A stretch of 12,130 nt of DNA from the NCBI GenBank assembly GCA_002309235.1, contig DBXA01000105.1:463-12592 (forward strand), given 5' to 3'. Shown here one piece after another: positions 1 to 6,969 of the stretch. Every line of letters starts with the position of its first letter. The first letter of the stretch is position 1. Below the pieces are notes generated by a model. That model was given only the letters and a program-made list of their open reading frames with translations, was not told the origin of the DNA and did no database searches. This DNA comes from Christensenella sp. UBA1224 (lineage in GTDB: Bacteria > Bacillota > Clostridia > Christensenellales > Aristaeellaceae). The translations under genes were made by a program, and so were the position numbers.

Positions 1-699
1 GGCTTTCTTTACGGCTGCTGCCGCTTTTCCATTGTTTGCCCGCCCGGTCCTGCTCCGGAAGGATGTAATCGAGATCACCAGGTTCAACGCTGCATACAGC
101 AGGATAAACGCGATCCCGATCCCTTTTGATGCCGTCGTCGGGTAAACCATCCCACAAGCGATATCCCGGAGAAAGCCGGCCAGATGCCCGGTCAGCAGTT
201 CAGGTACGGCGATCACAAAAGGAGTACAATACCACTGGACGATATAAAAACACTGGATCACCGCCATCGGCATAAGGACAACGGGAAGCACAACCTTCTT
301 TTCACGGGCGGAATGGTATGACAATATGCCCAGTATCATGAACAGCAGGCTGGAAATGCAGGTGTAGGCATCCTCTTGATCAAAATAGCATAACATGAGT
401 GTTTCCAGTTGGAATAAGACTACGGAAACAGGTATGGAGACCAATATGCCTTTGTGTATGGCCTCGGCATTCTCCCTCCCGTGCGACCGGGCTAGCCCAG
501 CGCGGATCTCCGCTTCATCGCCGAAATTGCGGATCACCATGTCTGTTGCGTCCTCTTCGGAAACGCCGCCCCGCATGATCGCTTCCCGTTCGCTGAGAAG
601 ATGATCCAGCAGCTCCCCCCGTACATCTTTGCGGGTATCTCTCTGGATAATGCCGGAGCAGGCACTGTCCAGGAGTTTTTCGAACTTATCCCCTGGCAA
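1..699 (-). CDS. HAAS/permease-prefix-domain membrane protein, PadR partner (partial, runs off left edge)
   Basis: An open frame of 233 codons without a stop runs from a TTG start to the window edge. TTG is chosen because an AGGAGG lies 8 bases upstream (708-713); no in-frame ATG has such a site. Residues 4-75 are charged and helical, with the pattern GELLDHLLSEREA...GVSEEDATDMVIRNFGD. This resembles the HAAS / permease-prefix domains that sit on membrane proteins encoded next to PadR regulators. Four hydrophobic segments follow, at about 84-105, 112-129, 136-157 and 192-213. The start overlaps the end of the PadR gene by 14 bases, so the two are probably translationally coupled. In such pairs the soluble domain is thought to link the membrane protein with the regulator; here that is inference. 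The substrate or signal is unknown. The C-terminus lies outside the window, so further membrane segments or domains may follow. Confidence 0.8.
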   Translation of the reverse strand, partial: MPGDKFEKLLDSACSGIIQRDTRKDVRGELLDHLLSEREAIMRGGVSEEDATDMVIRNFGDEAEIRAGLARSHGRENAEAIHKGILVSIPVSVVLFQLETLMLCYFDQEDAYTCISSLLFMILGILSYHSAREKKVVLPVVLMPMAVIQCFYIVQWYCTPFVIAVPELLTGHLAGFLRDIACGMVYPTTASKGIGIAFILLYAALNLVISITSFRSRTGRANNGKAAAAVKKA

Positions 700-1027
700 G
701 GCCCGCACCTCCTATCACGTTTGCGACAGACCGAGAATACAATTCCCATTCTTCCTTCTGTTCGGCAAGTTTCTTTATTCCTTTTTCCGTGATATGATAG
801 TATTTCCGGCTGCGGCCCTCCGCATCCTCTGTACGGGATTCCAGGCAGCCGCCCGCTTCAAGGGCATGCAGGATGGGATATAGCGTACCCTCCTTCATCT
901 GAAAGACCGTTTCGCTCCTTTCCTCGATCGTCTTTATGATCTGGTAGCCGTACATATCCTGTGACGCTATCACACTGAGCACCATCAGTTCGGTACTCCC
1001 CCTGGCAAGCTCTTTGCGGATCTTCAT
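686..1027 (-). CDS. PadR-family transcriptional regulator
   Basis: This 113-residue protein has the usual length of a compact PadR repressor. It carries the PadR winged-helix signature: LARGSTELMVLSVIA (residues 7-21), YGYQIIKTIEER (26-37), the segment MKEGTLYPILHALEAGGCL (44-62) with the classic EGTLYPILHxLE core, and the wing with GRSRKYYHITEKGIKKL (71-87). The ATG at 1027 is chosen because GGAGG lies 5 bases upstream; a longer frame upstream would begin inside the promoter -35 box. It ends in TAA, overlapping the next gene by 14 bases. PadR proteins usually repress their own operon and respond to small hydrophobic or membrane-active compounds. An inverted repeat over its own promoter supports autoregulation. 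The effector cannot be read from the sequence. Confidence 0.93.
   Translation of the reverse strand: MKIRKELARGSTELMVLSVIASQDMYGYQIIKTIEERSETVFQMKEGTLYPILHALEAGGCLESRTEDAEGRSRKYYHITEKGIKKLAEQKEEWELYSRSVANVIGGAGLARG
708..713 (-). promoter_or_regulatory. Ribosome binding site that decides the TTG start at 699
   Basis: The minus strand reads AGGAGG here, 8 bases before the TTG codon at 699-697, which is ideal spacing. The site lies inside the end of the upstream PadR coding region, as expected for coupled translation. A GTG nine bases further upstream overlaps the AGGAGGTG itself and so cannot use it. Confidence 0.75.
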
Positions 1028-1040
1028 GGCAGCCTCCGAA

Positions 1041-1076
1041 ATACATAGATTCTCGATGCATAGATACACTATGTAT
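1041..1076. promoter_or_regulatory. Inverted-repeat operator candidate for PadR
   Basis: ATACATAG (1041-1048) and CTATGTAT (1069-1076) are perfect 8-base inverted arms with 20 bases between them. A third half-site, CATAG (1059-1063), forms a tighter inverted repeat with CTATG (1069-1073) around ATACA. The cluster overlaps the -10 box and the predicted transcription start, where a repressor would block initiation. PadR-family proteins are known to bind AT-rich dyads at their own promoters. That this PadR binds here is inference. Confidence 0.65.
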
Positions 1077-1102
1077 ATACCACTGATCCGCTGCCCTGTC
1101 AA
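1074..1102 (-). promoter_or_regulatory. Sigma-A promoter of the PadR operon
   Basis: On the minus strand TTGACA (1102-1097) is followed by a 17-base spacer and TATATA (1079-1074). The -35 is a perfect consensus and the spacing is ideal. Transcription would start near 1067, about 40 bases before the PadR ATG. Confidence 0.85.
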
Positions 1103-1111
1103 GCTTTCAGG

Positions 1112-1151
1112 AAAAAAACATACCCGGTTCCCACAAAAAACGGGAACCGGG
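1112..1151 (-). terminator. Rho-independent terminator of the importer-GDPD-methyltransferase operon
   Basis: CCCGGTTCCC (1123-1132) and GGGAACCGGG (1142-1151) form a perfect 10-base-pair stem around a 9-base loop. On the minus strand the stem is followed closely by seven T residues (1118-1112). It lies about 50 bases past the methyltransferase stop and just before the PadR promoter, so it separates the two transcription units. Confidence 0.9.
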
Positions 1152-1202
1152 CATAAAGAAAAACGGTGCGCAGATGGTCCGCGAGCCGGATAGCGGAAGC
1201 AG

Positions 1203-1985
1203 CTATATCTTCCGGAGGATATCCAGCGTATGGTGTGAAGCCCCGATCAGGTCCTGCCGTTCACAGATCGAAAAATGGTATTCCATCCACTTTTCGAAAG
1301 AGGTGTCATCCATAGCGTCTATCACGGCGCGCATATAGTTCGTTGCGCCGTCCGTCGCGACGAGTTTGACCCTTTCAACAGGTATCCCGGCATCGAGGGA
1401 GGCGATCTCCTCCGGCCTGACCATCGCGAAAAGGTCCTTCGGCTCGCTGATGCAGTGCCAGTCCGGTGTGAGCATCCCTTTCTCCAGTACTTCATTCAGG
1501 TGGTCCGCACCGAAGACATACTGCACGACCGTCGGCTCGTTCATGCAATAGGCCGCCAGGATAAAGCCGCCGGGTCTCGTTACCCTTGCCGCTTCCGTAA
1601 GGGCTCTTAGCTTGTCCTCCCCTGTGTAAAGGTGGTACATCGGCCCGAGCAGCATCGTCAGGTCAAACGCCTCGTCCGGCAGGGCCGAAAGGTCCAGCGC
1701 ATTCCCCTGCATCACCGTGATAGGCTCCGAACCATCCAGCTTGGACCTGAGTATCTCAAGGTTATGTGCTATCAGTTCCACCGCCGTAACACGACGGCCT
1801 TCTTTTGCCAGCGCCACGCTGTACCGCCCGGTCCCCGCGCCGACCTCCAGGATATCAGGCGCCGGAATGCCGGCAAGGCATTCGCGGATACAGCGCATGG
1901 TGGTCAGGTATTCGACGCTGCCGTGACGGGAAAGGAGCCTGCCTTCTTCGTCGTAGCTGTTATAGTATTCTTCAAGGAAACTCAT
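1203..1985 (-). CDS. Class I SAM-dependent methyltransferase
   Basis: This 260-residue protein has a Rossmann-type methyltransferase core. Motif I, ILEVGAGTGR, is at residues 45-54; VTAVEL with the acidic residue for the SAM ribose is near 66-71; GNALDLSALPDEAFDLTMLLGPMYHL spans about 94-119; and the ARVTRPGGFILAAY strand follows near 133-146. The C-terminal third carries no substrate motif I can name. The ATG at 1985 is preferred because AGGTGA sits about 5 bases upstream. A GTG at 1994 overlaps the previous stop codon (GTGA) and is the alternative, adding three residues. The gene starts where the phosphodiesterase ends and is the last of its operon, so it probably acts in the same pathway. 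A small-molecule substrate such as an amine, phosphonate or alcohol released by the phosphodiesterase is possible but unproven. Confidence 0.88.
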   Translation of the reverse strand: MSFLEEYYNSYDEEGRLLSRHGSVEYLTTMRCIRECLAGIPAPDILEVGAGTGRYSVALAKEGRRVTAVELIAHNLEILRSKLDGSEPITVMQGNALDLSALPDEAFDLTMLLGPMYHLYTGEDKLRALTEAARVTRPGGFILAAYCMNEPTVVQYVFGADHLNEVLEKGMLTPDWHCISEPKDLFAMVRPEEIASLDAGIPVERVKLVATDGATNYMRAVIDAMDDTSFEKWMEYHFSICERQDLIGASHHTLDILRKI

Positions 1986-1990
1986 ATCTC

Positions 1991-2884
1991 TCACCTGTTT
2001 TCGCGGGCCGTGCGGTAATCCCGCAGGATCGCAGGCCAGTCTGTCTGCAGGATCTCGATCTTCTTATCAAAGAGCCTGCCCCAGCCAAGGTCCGGATCCG
2101 TAAGTACAGAGATATCGTCATCGAGCTTTCCGTACAGCCCGTCACGGTTCCAGCTGCCTAGCTGTATGGCGTTCACCCAGCAGTATAAGCCCTTGGAATG
2201 GATATAGGAGATCGCCTCATCGCTGTACAGCTCATCCGTCTCCTTGCGGGCGATCAACTCACAGCCCACGGTATTGATTTCCGGCCGTGCGAGGATCGCG
2301 TCCACATCCTCCAGACTGTAGCAGATGGGCATGAACATGTACTTGACCGGGTGCTCCTCCAGCGCCTTCAGTGCGTTTTCCACCGGCACGCCGTGGAATT
2401 CGCCTTTTACCGGCGCCTTCAGGACCGTCTGGCGGAGAGAGCTTTTATGCCTGTCCATCTCCGAGAGCACCTGCGGGAAGATATCCCAGCAGCGGTCGAT
2501 ATTGAGGAGAACGCCCTCCGGCAGCCATTCCAGTATATCGGAAAAGGTGTCGATGGGCTTTGGGCTGCGCTTCCCCGTGGTGTTGATGGGATGGTTTTCC
2601 AGTATCTCCGCAGAGGACATCTTCTTGATGCTCTTGTCCACTCCAAGAAGATAGGGCTCATATCCATCGTGAAAGGAGAACAGGACACCGTCCGTGGATG
2701 AGTTCACATCGCACTCCACCATATCTGCGCCCATTTTCAGGGCGCAGATATAGGAAGCTATGGTGTTTTGAATGATATTGCCTCCCCAGCTGCCGCGGTG
2801 CACCGCGATCAGGTGCCCTTTCCGCTCGATCCGGCTGTTCAGGAGGGAATTGATGTCTTCAAACTGCTTCTGTCCGTATGTCAT
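1991..2884 (-). CDS. Glycerophosphodiester phosphodiesterase family protein
   Basis: This 297-residue protein is a GDPD-type TIM barrel with no signal peptide, so it should act in the cytoplasm. Family enzymes hydrolyse glycerophosphodiesters to glycerol-3-phosphate and an alcohol using a divalent metal. Visible motifs are HRG at 29-31 (catalytic His), QNT at 39-41, GADMVECDV at 52-60 (metal ligands E57 and D59), DG at 65-66 and HD at 72-73 (second catalytic His). LLNID at 126-130 stands where most members have NIE. ENT is replaced by QNT and the third acidic ligand is Asp, so this is a divergent member. The gene lies 8 bases after the permease with an AGGA before its ATG, and its stop overlaps the alternative methyltransferase start. 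Placement inside an ABC importer operon suggests hydrolysis of the imported compound, much as ugpQ accompanies the Ugp importer, though the transporter family differs. Confidence 0.87.
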   Translation of the reverse strand: MTYGQKQFEDINSLLNSRIERKGHLIAVHRGSWGGNIIQNTIASYICALKMGADMVECDVNSSTDGVLFSFHDGYEPYLLGVDKSIKKMSSAEILENHPINTTGKRSPKPIDTFSDILEWLPEGVLLNIDRCWDIFPQVLSEMDRHKSSLRQTVLKAPVKGEFHGVPVENALKALEEHPVKYMFMPICYSLEDVDAILARPEINTVGCELIARKETDELYSDEAISYIHSKGLYCWVNAIQLGSWNRDGLYGKLDDDISVLTDPDLGWGRLFDKKIEILQTDWPAILRDYRTARENR

Positions 2885-2892
2885 ATGCGATC

Positions 2893-4629
2893 CTACTTCG
2901 TTTTGCTCGTCGTATTGTCCCTGCTGCCGCGGCCGTAGACCAGGTACAGGACCACCGCGGAGATGATCATCATCAGTACCGCGTATACGAACGTCATGGC
3001 CATGCCGTTGGGGTTGCCCATGTCGTCGGTCAGACTCTTGATGGTCACGCCCAGCGTCGGGTTGAGCGGATGGTAGAGGAAAGCGGACATATCATAGTCC
3101 GTTAGGAGTCCGTTGAAGTTCAGCGCAGCGATAGCCATGACCGTGGGCAGTATGACCGGGAATATCACGCGCCGGAAGGTGGTGAATTCACCCGCGCCCA
3201 GGTTATGCGCGGCATCCTCCAGGGCGTTGTCCAGCGAGAAGAAGGCCGCCTTGGTCATGCGCATCGTAAACGGCATCTTGATGATCACATAGCCTATCAG
3301 GAGTATCGTCAGCGTACCGGTGAGCACCTGGCCGAACATGTAGAAGCGAGGCACGTTGAAGGCCAGTATCAGGCTCAGGGCGATGAGCGTGGTAGGCAGA
3401 AGCCAGGGGATCATCAGGCCGTATTCCAGTATGTTGCCGGTAAGGCTGCGGCGGTTCTTCTGGATGTAGCGGCAGGCCACCACGATCATGAGGCCGACGA
3501 TGACAGCCGCCAGCGCCGAGTAGACGATGGATACCACGAACGGCTTGTAGTTGGTCACCTTTTCCAGGAGCGCCCTGTAATTCTCAAGCGAAAGCGCGTC
3601 GAAGGAAAGGGTACGCGTCGCGATATGCATGCTGTCCGTAAAGGAGAACAGGATGATCAGCACGACCGGCACCAGGTAGATCACGAACAGCACATACGCG
3701 TAGATATGCACCAGCACGTTCACCACCGGGTTGTTGATCTTCTGCTTCACGATCTTCGTCTTCACCTTGGAGACGGACATATAGTGGCCGCGCTTTTCGA
3801 TCTGCGTCATGACGGCGAGAAGGATCATCGTCGCGATGCCGAGCACCAGCGAAAGGATGGCGGCCAGGTCCTTGGAGTTCTGGGTCTCCGCGAAGGCCTT
3901 GATCATGGGGTTGATGGTCTGGAAGCCCGTCCCGCCCACGAGCAGCGGCGCCGACATGGCGGAAAGGCCCGTGATGAAGGTAAGTATCGTAACGGCGAAC
4001 AGGCTGGGCAGCAGAACCGGCAGTACCACGCGGAACAGGATGGTGGATTGCTTCGCGCCCATGTTGCGCGCCGCCTCGACCGTCTGGAAATCTACGGAGC
4101 GCATTGCGTTCCGGAGGAAGATCATATGGTTGGAGGTACAGGAGAAGGTCATCACGAAGAGGACGGCCCAATAGCCCTCGAACCACTTGATGTTCATATC
4201 CGGGAAGATCTGGCGGAGCGCCTGCGTCAGCATACCGCTGGAACCGTAAATGAACTTATAGCCGGATACCAGCGTGACGCCGCCGTAGATCAGCGTGGTC
4301 AGGTAACCGAGGCGCAGTATATTCGCGCCTTTGATATCGAAATACTCCGTAATGAGCACCAGAGAGATGCCCACAAGGCCCACCGTGACCGAAAGCGTCG
4401 GTCCCAGGATAAAGGAGTTCCCCAGCGCCTTCATGGCCCGCTTGGATTTGAGCAGCTTCTGGAACGGCTCCAGGGAGAAATGGCCGTCCGACATGAGGAC
4501 CGTCTTCAGGAGGTTCCCGAATGGCATTATGATCCATGCCAGAAGCACCCACATAAAGACGACCAGCATGATGACGTTGGGCAGCGTGAGCCTGCGCAGG
4601 CGCTGTTTGATGGTTGACGACTGTGCCAT
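2893..4629 (-). CDS. Fused two-domain ABC transporter permease (Fe(III)/2-aminoethylphosphonate/polyamine type)
   Basis: This 578-residue inner-membrane protein contains two binding-protein-dependent transport permease domains in tandem, the arrangement of FbpB-like permeases. The first EAA loop, EAARNMGAKQSTILFRVVLP, starts at residue 185. The second, EDAAHNLGAGEFTTFRRVIF, starts at 471. Each lies in a domain of about six hydrophobic segments; the first segment is at about 18-36 and the last at about 545-565. The two halves are joined by a basic linker near 278-300. One polypeptide therefore supplies both membrane halves, which explains why there is a single permease gene. It begins 13 bases after the ATPase stop, behind a GGAGGGGG site, and is followed by the phosphodiesterase after 8 bases. 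The transported substrate cannot be told from the permease. Confidence 0.93.
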   Translation of the reverse strand: MAQSSTIKQRLRRLTLPNVIMLVVFMWVLLAWIIMPFGNLLKTVLMSDGHFSLEPFQKLLKSKRAMKALGNSFILGPTLSVTVGLVGISLVLITEYFDIKGANILRLGYLTTLIYGGVTLVSGYKFIYGSSGMLTQALRQIFPDMNIKWFEGYWAVLFVMTFSCTSNHMIFLRNAMRSVDFQTVEAARNMGAKQSTILFRVVLPVLLPSLFAVTILTFITGLSAMSAPLLVGGTGFQTINPMIKAFAETQNSKDLAAILSLVLGIATMILLAVMTQIEKRGHYMSVSKVKTKIVKQKINNPVVNVLVHIYAYVLFVIYLVPVVLIILFSFTDSMHIATRTLSFDALSLENYRALLEKVTNYKPFVVSIVYSALAAVIVGLMIVVACRYIQKNRRSLTGNILEYGLMIPWLLPTTLIALSLILAFNVPRFYMFGQVLTGTLTILLIGYVIIKMPFTMRMTKAAFFSLDNALEDAAHNLGAGEFTTFRRVIFPVILPTVMAIAALNFNGLLTDYDMSAFLYHPLNPTLGVTIKSLTDDMGNPNGMAMTFVYAVLMMIISAVVLYLVYGRGSRDNTTSKTK

Positions 4630-4642
4630 ACGCTCCCCCTCC

Positions 4643-5653
4643 TCAGTACATCATGAGATCATCCGGGTCGATCGCCACGGTGACTTCGTCACCCGTGTGC
4701 AGAAGCTGGAAGCCGTCGTTCTTGTCGATACACTTGATGGCCTGTCCCTGCATATCCAGCATGTACTTGACGTACAGGCCGAAATACTCGCGCCCGGTTA
4801 CTTTTGCCTTGAAGGAGGCGGAACCTTCCCTGCCGGGAGCGTTCACGCGGATGCGCTCCAACCGGACATACGTGGATTTCTTCGGATCCAGGGCGCGGCC
4901 CGTCTGGCCGGCGATGGCGGCGACCGTCTTCTCCGAAAGCTTGTTGATATCGCCGATGAAATTGCATACAAATTCCGTCCTGGACTGGCTGTAGATCTCG
5001 TTAGGCGTACCAATCTGCTCGATAAAGCCCTTGTTGAACACGGCAATGCAGTCCGAAAGCGTGAGCGCCTCCTCCTGGTCGTGCGTCACGTAGACGGTAG
5101 TGATGCCGAACCTCGCCTGCATCTCCTTGAGCTCCTCGCGAAGCTGCACGCGCAGCTTCGCGTCCAGGTTGGAAAGCGGCTCATCCAGGCAGATGATCTC
5201 CGGATTTGTGACCAGCGCACGGGCGATGGCGACGCGCTGCTGCTGGCCGCCGGAAAGCTCCGCGACCTTGCGGGAGAGCTGCTGCTCGGTAAGATCCACC
5301 TTGGCGGCCATTTCCTTCACGCGCTTCGCGATATCGGTCTTGTTCACCTTCTGCACCTTCAGGCCGAAGGCGATGTTCTCGAACACGCTCATGGTCGGGA
5401 ACAGCGCGTAGTTCTGGAACACCATGCCGATGTTGCGCTTCTCGACCGGTACATGGGTGATATCCTTGTCCTTCACGCGGACGGTGCCCTTCGTGGGCTC
5501 AATAAAACCGGTGATGGTGCGCAGCGTGGTAGTCTTTCCGCAGCCGGAAGGCCCCAGGAAGGTATAGAACTCTCCTTCCTTCACATGGATATTGATGTCC
5601 TTGAGCGCGGTGAAATCCCCGAAACGCACCTCGATGTCATTCAGATATATCAT
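4643..5653 (-). CDS. ABC transporter ATP-binding protein (FbpC/PotA-like)
   Basis: This 336-residue ATPase energises import by the neighbouring permease. All nucleotide-binding motifs are present: Walker A GPSGCGKTT (34-42), Q-loop Q80, signature LSGGQQQR (133-140), Walker B IICLDEP (153-159), the D-loop SNLD (161-164) and switch H191. A C-terminal segment of about 100 residues (about 235-336) matches the place of a TOBE-type regulatory domain found in FbpC, PotA and related importers. The ATG at 5653 is chosen because GGAGG lies 8 bases upstream and MIYLNDIEVRFG is the normal family start. A frame extending to 5692 would begin inside the upstream hairpin. It follows the binding-protein gene after 86 bases containing that hairpin and precedes the permease by 13 bases. 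Confidence 0.95.
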   Translation of the reverse strand: MIYLNDIEVRFGDFTALKDINIHVKEGEFYTFLGPSGCGKTTTLRTITGFIEPTKGTVRVKDKDITHVPVEKRNIGMVFQNYALFPTMSVFENIAFGLKVQKVNKTDIAKRVKEMAAKVDLTEQQLSRKVAELSGGQQQRVAIARALVTNPEIICLDEPLSNLDAKLRVQLREELKEMQARFGITTVYVTHDQEEALTLSDCIAVFNKGFIEQIGTPNEIYSQSRTEFVCNFIGDINKLSEKTVAAIAGQTGRALDPKKSTYVRLERIRVNAPGREGSASFKAKVTGREYFGLYVKYMLDMQGQAIKCIDKNDGFQLLHTGDEVTVAIDPDDLMMY

Positions 5654-5681
5654 TTGGGTATCCTCCCTCCGGCACCTTCCG

Positions 5682-5708
5682 AAAAAGGGCAAGGTTTCCC
5701 TTGCCCTT
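5682..5708 (-). terminator. Intra-operon hairpin with T-run between the binding-protein and ATPase genes
   Basis: On the minus strand AAGGGCAAGG (5708-5699), a GAAA loop (5698-5695) and CCTTGCCCTT (5694-5685) form a perfect 10-base-pair stem with a GNRA tetraloop. Five T residues (5686-5682) overlap and follow its end. It sits 31 bases after the binding-protein stop and 28 bases before the ATPase ATG. It has the form of a leaky terminator or 3' stabiliser, as often found after binding-protein genes to keep their product in excess. No separate promoter for the ATPase gene is apparent in the short gap, so read-through is assumed. Confidence 0.75.
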
Positions 5709-5739
5709 CCGTAGTGCCGTTATTCAGGTATCGGCGGTA

Positions 5740-6813
5740 TTACTGCATGTAGTACAGGGTGATGTGCTCGCACCAGGCATCGATGTTGGCGGCGACCAGA
5801 GCCCAGTCGATGTTCTGCGCCGGAATGGAGCAGAGCTCTACCTGCCTGGGATCGGCCTTCTCGGCAGCCTTGGTATTGGCGGGCATGGTTCCGAAGGTCT
5901 CGCACCACTCACCCTGGATCTCGGGAGAGCCGAACCACTCGATAAAGTTCTTGATCTCGGCCATCTTGGCATCGTCCTGCTTCTTGTTCACGATGCCGAT
6001 GCCTTCCACAGCGTAGGGTATGCCGCACTCGGGAACGGCGACGCCGGTAGCGGTGCCGTATGTTCCGTCATACTGCAGCACGCCGGAAGACCACATCTGG
6101 CCCATAATGACCGGGGAATCCGGGTTGACGATCTGCGCGTAGAGGTTCACGCCGTCCTCGACGGGCGTGCCGTGGGCGAAGAACGCCTCGATCGCGGCCC
6201 AGCCTTCATCGGAAACGCCCAGCTCGCCTTCCGGATCCGCATAGCGGCTCAGGATGCCGGCCAGTACGTTGCGGGTAGTGCCGCCCGTCAGCTTGATCTG
6301 GGATTCGTATTTGCCCCAGAATTCTTCCTTCTCCCAGAGATCCGGCCAATCCTTCGGCGCTGCTTCCGGATCGATCTGGTTGGTATCGTAAGCCAGCAGG
6401 ATCGCCTGGATGACGATGGCATAGTAGTAGCCATTCGGGTCGTTCAGGCCGGGATCCACATCCGCAGTCCAGGAAGGCGCGTCGTAGGCGACGAGAACAT
6501 CATGGGCGATGAGATCGTTCCAGATGATGGCGTTCAGGCCGAATACCACATCCGCGATGGGGTTGGCGGCTTCGTTCTTCAGGCGGTCCTGTACGCCGTT
6601 GGCGCCGGTCTCCATGATGGCCAGCTTATAGCCGTCCTTCGCGGCGCGCTCCTCCAGCCACTCCTTGCGGCCGTCGGAACCGGAGTTCGTATAAACGGTC
6701 AGCTCAATGCCCGTTCCCTTGCACTCGACGCCGACGGGCTCACCTTCGGCAAAAGCGCTGCATACCGCAAGCGACATGCACAGCACGAGAACCAATGCGA
6801 GTACCTTTTTCAT
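5740..6813 (-). CDS. ABC transporter extracellular solute-binding protein
   Basis: This 357-residue protein begins with a signal peptide: MKK, a hydrophobic stretch, then a likely signal peptidase I site after AFA at residue 22. There is no good lipobox; LAVC (15-18) has Val where Gly, Ala or Ser is needed. The mature part begins with a strand of the form IELTVYTNSGSDGR (36-49). It continues with features of Fe(III)/2-aminoethylphosphonate-type binding proteins, such as ADVVFGLNAIIWNDL and an Asp/Trp-rich middle (DWPDLWEKEEFWGKY). It should capture the ligand outside the membrane for the fused permease. An AAGGAGG lies 7 bases before the ATG. The tyrosine set used for ferric iron is not evident, and the downstream phosphodiesterase points to an organic phosphodiester ligand. 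That assignment is inference. It is the first gene of the importer operon. Confidence 0.9.
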   Translation of the reverse strand: MKKVLALVLVLCMSLAVCSAFAEGEPVGVECKGTGIELTVYTNSGSDGRKEWLEERAAKDGYKLAIMETGANGVQDRLKNEAANPIADVVFGLNAIIWNDLIAHDVLVAYDAPSWTADVDPGLNDPNGYYYAIVIQAILLAYDTNQIDPEAAPKDWPDLWEKEEFWGKYESQIKLTGGTTRNVLAGILSRYADPEGELGVSDEGWAAIEAFFAHGTPVEDGVNLYAQIVNPDSPVIMGQMWSSGVLQYDGTYGTATGVAVPECGIPYAVEGIGIVNKKQDDAKMAEIKNFIEWFGSPEIQGEWCETFGTMPANTKAAEKADPRQVELCSIPAQNIDWALVAANIDAWCEHITLYYMQ

Positions 6814-6854
6814 GAAAATTCCTCCTTCTCGGGGCTTTTGTCCCGTACCTTAAA

Positions 6855-6884
6855 ATGATACCACAAATTGTTAACTTCTGTCTA
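6855..6884 (-). promoter_or_regulatory. Candidate promoter of the importer operon
   Basis: On the minus strand TAGACA (6884-6879), an 18-base spacer and TATCAT (6860-6855) form a plausible sigma-A promoter. A TGG just before the -10 gives an extended -10 (TGn). Two direct copies of GCTGTA (6899-6894 and 6888-6883), 11 bases apart, abut or overlap the -35 and could be an activator site. The leader would be about 35 bases. No clear terminator of the preceding gene was seen in the gap 6885-6969, so read-through from upstream is possible. Confidence 0.45.
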
Positions 6885-6969
6885 CAGCTATTTTACAGCA
6901 CATACACCGAGGATTGTCTGAAACAGCGAAAAAAACGTCTGGGACTGCCTACTTACGGTAAAGAGCGGA

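Noticed and set aside
1028..1102. 25-codon upstream extension of the PadR gene
   Set aside because: It would begin with the TTG of the -35 box. MKIRKELARG at 1027 is the usual family start and has GGAGG before it.
3205..4617. Long open frame (470 codons) on the plus strand opposite the permease
   Set aside because: It is antisense to a clear two-domain permease, its product is rich in His, Arg, Asp and Gln without domains, and it arises from the codon bias of the real gene.
4331..5752. Long plus-strand open frame (473 codons) opposite the ATPase and permease start
   Set aside because: It is antisense to complete ATPase motifs, with no ribosome binding site and no recognisable domain.
5701..6858. 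Plus-strand open frame (385 codons) opposite the solute-binding protein
   Set aside because: It is the antisense shadow of a protein with a signal peptide, good ribosome site and operon position.
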